This document shows positions 62,301 through 64,000 of a DNA stretch of 64,000 nt, piece by piece. Source of the DNA: JBNAVJ01 sp049700455. GTDB taxonomy: Bacteria; Bacteroidota; Ignavibacteria; Tepidaquicellales; Tepidaquicellaceae. The notes under the pieces are model-generated. The model searched no databases and was not told the DNA's origin. It saw nothing but the letters and a program-made list of their open reading frames with translations. The stretch covers positions 186,001 through 250,000 of the forward strand of contig JBNAVJ010000001.1 of assembly GCA_049700455.1 (NCBI GenBank), read 5' to 3'. Made by a program: the position numbers and the translations under genes. Each line of letters opens with the position of its first letter. Positions within the stretch are counted from its first letter, which is position 1.

Positions 62301-62452
62301 GCGGGCATAATTTCATTTTCTGGAAGACTCTCGTCTATAAATTCATTGGCTTTTGCTTTAATAAATTCTTCATCATTATTAAATTCTTTAAACCCTCTCC
62401 AAAAACGAGGCGGTTGATTATTCTCAGTATTGGTACTTAATTTTTTCCCCAT
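59336..62452 (-). CDS. actB: Alternative complex III subunit ActB (molybdopterin-like and Fe-S fusion)
   Basis: 1038 residues. A Tat-type signal (SRRKFLALLSASAAFVATGC, about 56-75) marks export. The molybdopterin-oxidoreductase-like part (about 100-730) starts with CTACSNYCGI...CVKGQA; in known ACIII structures this part holds no molybdenum cofactor. The C-terminal ferredoxin-like part (about 830-1015) has four cysteine clusters: CIGCATCVAACN, CQHCDNAPCENVCP, CVGTRYCSNNCPYKV and CTFCIQRI...CQEACP, expected to carry three [4Fe-4S] and one [3Fe-4S]. It passes electrons from quinol to the ActA/ActE hemes. Length agrees with the family. It follows a 65-residue small ORF after 3 bases. Confidence 0.95.
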   Translation of the reverse strand: MGKKLSTNTENNQPPRFWRGFKEFNNDEEFIKAKANEFIDESLPENEIMPANLVSRRKFLALLSASAAFVATGCSDYRDKGKLVPYNKQPEEITLGIANYYASTCTACSNYCGILIKTREGRPIKVDGNPDHPINQGKICVKGQAHIFNLYDPERLKEPAFITGTSGYMTNVSWNDVDTKIVQELKKIVSQGKEIAIITHSIYSPTQEKLLQEFLDVYKTAKVYSYELFDQSTVLSAYRKSFGMSDLPVVRLENAKIVVSLESDFLGTEGNILDNIRRYIQGRNIIEPAKFNKLYVVEGNVSLTGANADVRIRLRPDAIEEFVLALLNELLINRNIAPKYKNNQGILEKVNKYALSRTIEKFKLDKDKINNLVDDLVTYRGESFVLGGYKLTESAHIAINLLNEILENTRLFSDEMISLPYFPLATSAEIERVVTTMNSGMVGAVIHFDTNPVFHWSPELNYPEALQKVPLVLTLTESLTETAVLSHYVLPISHTFESWGDYMVRKGIYSLQQPVINPIYNTRQKETILLNWIRKNKNFTEDIYYLYIKNNWEKLIYPQQQTGIDFNKFWTLSLHDGVFVTRVSKQPTPQYNQGAFTSTKFNEISNDGFVLTLPSSYFVGDGRFANNGWLQEIPHPITKIVWDNYAAISPDTAKKLGLNSNDRVEISVEGRKLVVPVLLQPGMSDDTISIELGYGRTKSGMIASDVGFNACLLLSKNPRLSKWIYDKVNITKTDGTYNLVSTQEHYPIDDQRFKDIQLKREIIFEGTVDKYLEDPEFLKKEKKQTQLFSITREVKYEGYKWGMTIDLNKCIGCATCVAACNVENNIPVVGKDQVERNREMHWIRIDRYFSGSPEEPQISFQPMLCQHCDNAPCENVCPVSATNHSPDGLNQMAYNRCVGTRYCSNNCPYKVRRFNYYNFRNYFANGLFEKQPINLLYNPEVTVRSRGVMEKCTFCIQRIMEERQHAIEQNRPVNGENVKTACQEACPSNAIVFGDINNQQSEVAKLRNHNLGYFVLEEINIKPNVTYLTKLRNIKAEN

Positions 62453-62455
62453 TTT

Positions 62456-62653
62456 TTAAATATTTAAGTTTCTTTTCACTGCATTTTTATTTAATCGGAA
62501 AACATTACTATTATTATTTGTATCATTTGGGTTGATAACTTTTTCTGATTTACCCAAAAACAAAGTTTTAAAAGGGGATTTAATCAGAGTATAAAGTCCC
62601 ACAAGGAGCAACAATAAATTATAAAAGAACTTTTTTCGTTTTATTTGTTCCAT
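62456..62653 (-). CDS. Small single-span protein between actA and actB, unknown
   Basis: 65 residues from an ATG at 62653. A basic start (MEQIKRKKFFYNLLLLLVGLYTLI) gives one membrane helix with a cytoplasmic N-terminus. A polar tail follows (KVINPNDTNNNSNVFRLNKNAVKRNLNI). I do not recognise it. It lies 42 bases after actA and 3 bases before actB, in the same direction, which argues that it is translated with the complex and could be an assembly factor or accessory subunit. It has no Cys or His to bind a cofactor. It could be a spurious ORF, but the spacing and membrane helix favour a real gene. Confidence 0.55.
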   Translation of the reverse strand: MEQIKRKKFFYNLLLLLVGLYTLIKSPFKTLFLGKSEKVINPNDTNNNSNVFRLNKNAVKRNLNI

Positions 62654-62695
62654 TAGTTTAAAATTTTATTTCGTTTTAATATCGAAATACAAGTT

Positions 62696-63283
62696 TTATC
62701 TGTGGCATGCAAAACAGTTTTCTGGACCTTTTTTGATATTATTTCTAATCTGTACCTGTTCAAAATTCAAAATTTTAGATGCTGGATTACGGTGACAATC
62801 AAGACAGGCTCCCATAGTAAACGAATTAACCTGAGCAATAATTTCCATCTGTTTAACGTCCCCATGGCAATTTATACAATCAATCCCTTTGTTTACGTGA
62901 ACGCTATGATTAAAATAGGTAAAGTCAGGAACTTTATGTACACGAACCCATTCCAGTGGCTTATTATTTTTATAATATTCGGAAAGCTTAATTATATCAG
63001 GTCTATCTGTACGAGCAATCGTATGACAATTCATACAAACTTCCACTGAGGGGACTCCAGCAATCCGGGACTTGTCTACACCTGTATGACAATACTTGCA
63101 ATCAATTTGCATATCACCGGCATGAAGTTTATGAGAAAAGTTAATAGGTTGTTGGGGAGCATAACCTATACCATTACGTTCTGCATACGAAGCATAATAA
63201 GTAATAGTAAAAGAAACAAGAATTATAAAAACTACAATGGGCAAACGGACTTTTAAACTGTAATCAAGAAGTTTTTTATTCAT
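62696..63283 (-). CDS. actA: Alternative complex III pentaheme cytochrome ActA
   Basis: 195 residues with an N-terminal anchor helix (about 14-33). Five CxxCH heme sites: CKYCH (62-66), CMNCH (83-87), CINCH (136-140), CLDCH (160-164) and CFACH (190-194). The remaining histidines (for example NFSHKLH at 48-54, YFNHSVH at 123-129) can serve as second axial ligands. Layout and length match ActA, the pentaheme periplasmic subunit of ACIII. It is the first gene of the operon, which runs from here down to 48.4 kb. The 167-base divergent gap to the HEAT gene should hold its promoter. Confidence 0.95.
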   Translation of the reverse strand: MNKKLLDYSLKVRLPIVVFIILVSFTITYYASYAERNGIGYAPQQPINFSHKLHAGDMQIDCKYCHTGVDKSRIAGVPSVEVCMNCHTIARTDRPDIIKLSEYYKNNKPLEWVRVHKVPDFTYFNHSVHVNKGIDCINCHGDVKQMEIIAQVNSFTMGACLDCHRNPASKILNFEQVQIRNNIKKGPENCFACHR

Positions 63284-63450
63284 ATGATATTATAATTCCA
63301 CAAACTAAATGGTTAGTTCATTTGACAACAAGATATTAAAACCTAAACTAAAAAATTATGATAAAAATTCCATAATTTTTAAAATATTATTTTACCTCCT
63401 AAAAGAAAAGGTATCTTTCTATATTTTTTAAAATACAAATATCTTCTTAT

Positions 63451-64000
63451 ATGAAATTAAATAGAGCTATATTTTTTATAATTTGTTTAATTTCCTTTGG
63501 GACTACTTACCTCATAGCACAATCCATAAATATTTTGCAGCTGCAAGATCAGAGAATCGAAGCCGCAATATTAATTAAAAAATTCAACTCGGATTTTTCA
63601 TCATCAACAAGAAAGACCTTACTAAAAGCTCTCGCTAATCTCGGAGACACTTCATCTATCGTAATAAACGAAATAGTTTCAACATTTAGTTCAAATTATA
63701 ATGATGATTCTATAAAAATGATAGCAGCCTTTGCCCTGGGTCAATTACCATGTGAATTATCAAGGATTTCATTGCAGAAAGAGCTTCAAAATAATAATAA
63801 TTCAAGTATTGTCCTTAGTAAAATAATCGACGCTCTTGGAAAGATTGGTAATAGCCAAAATTTGAGACAGCTTTGCGATTTTGTAAATGACCACGATTTT
63901 CTTATCAGTCAGAGCATAGCATTATCAATTGGAAGATTTTACAGAAGAAATATTAAAACTACAGAATCTGTTACCTGTTTGAAAAAACTGTTTGCTCTTC
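63451..64000 (+). CDS. HEAT-repeat protein, N-terminal part (runs off the window)
   Basis: Open from the ATG at 63451 to the end of the window without a stop (about 183 codons visible). Signal peptide-like start with FFIICLISFGTTYLIAQS. Then LQLQDQRIEAAILIKKFNSD and alpha-helical repeats of about 30-35 residues: STRKTLLKALANLGDTSSIVINEIV, DSIKMIAAFALGQLPCELSRISLQKEL, SSIVLSKIIDALGKIGNSQNLRQLCDFV, LISQSIALSIGRFYRR. These are HEAT-like repeats. In related genomes such proteins often carry a C-terminal peptidyl-prolyl isomerase domain; that part would lie outside the window, so it is not claimed. Divergent from the respiratory operon. Confidence 0.75.
   Translation, partial: MKLNRAIFFIICLISFGTTYLIAQSINILQLQDQRIEAAILIKKFNSDFSSSTRKTLLKALANLGDTSSIVINEIVSTFSSNYNDDSIKMIAAFALGQLPCELSRISLQKELQNNNNSSIVLSKIIDALGKIGNSQNLRQLCDFVNDHDFLISQSIALSIGRFYRRNIKTTESVTCLKKLFAL

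Noticed and set aside
1..64000. tRNA, rRNA, insertion sequences, phage genes or toxin-antitoxin pairs
   Set aside because: None could be recognised by reading both strands; no transposase, integrase or cloverleaf was seen.

Overview
The window is AT-rich bacterial DNA whose gene content points to the Bacteroidota/Chlorobi side of the FCB group, most likely an Ignavibacteria-like organism. This is inferred from content, not from a database match. The supporting features are two secreted proteins with type IX secretion (T9SS) C-terminal sorting tails, one of them PorZ-like; Omp28-like and DUF6029-like envelope proteins; an alternative complex III operon leading into an A2-type cytochrome oxidase; a TonB receptor under a TPP riboswitch; and Bacteroidota-style A-rich leaders with few Shine-Dalgarno sites. 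No rRNA, tRNA, CRISPR array, insertion sequence or phage gene was seen.

Layout. 1-4.3 kb (+): the tail of an ornithine/acetylornithine-type aminotransferase, then a tight trio of PorZ-like propeller, hisA and a DUF4159 protein. 4.3-9.7 kb (-): ubiX, an ABC-2-like permease, mltG and a GT-C-like membrane glycosyltransferase with TPRs. 10.1-14.8 kb (+): rho, an RNase E/G and a compact nuoG. 14.8-26.7 kb (-): an HhH/outer-membrane barrel protein, Omp28-like lipoprotein, DUF6029 protein, TlpA thioredoxin, nuoH, phosphoglucose/phosphomannose isomerase, PTS enzyme I, dnaG, a YkoF-like small protein and a methyltransferase. 26.8-36.1 kb is mostly +: a CADD-like PABA enzyme, KASIII-like synthase, LemA, a GDP-mannose pyrophosphorylase fused to a degenerate phosphomannomutase, PTS IIA, a hydrolase, an SDR, YjbR and a 5'-nucleotidase, with lhgO on the minus strand. 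36.3-39.3 kb (-): thiamine-type TonB receptor with its TPP riboswitch, and a HIT protein. 39.7-48.4 kb (+): a cysteine-rich (possibly frameshifted) lipoprotein, a seven-repeat propeller with T9SS tail, a crotonase, a trypsin-like protease with TPRs, sdhAB and a lipocalin-like lipoprotein. 48.4-63.3 kb (-): one long respiratory operon. From 63.45 kb (+): the start of a HEAT-repeat protein that runs off the window.

How the genes work together. The 15-kb respiratory block encodes alternative complex III (pentaheme ActA, Fe-S/molybdopterin-like ActB, NrfD-like ActC and ActF, and an ActD fused to an ActE-type cytochrome), an extra monoheme cytochrome, Sco, oxidase subunits I-III-IV-II, heme O synthase and an unrecognised membrane cytochrome c. 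It is a self-contained quinol to oxygen branch. Complex I (nuoG, nuoH) and succinate dehydrogenase (sdhA, sdhB) parts elsewhere in the window feed the same quinone pool. The isomerase and the mannose-1-phosphate guanylyltransferase indicate nucleotide-sugar synthesis, matching the envelope glycosyltransferase. Enzyme I plus a IIA-Ntr-like protein, without HPr or permease here, looks like a regulatory PTS.

The observations most worth a second look are the TPP riboswitch/terminator pair on the TonB receptor, the CADD-type PABA enzyme with conserved Tyr and Lys, the catalytically stripped phosphomannomutase domain, the ActD-ActE fusion with a small unknown ORF inside the operon, and the split cysteine-rich lipoprotein at 39.7 kb.
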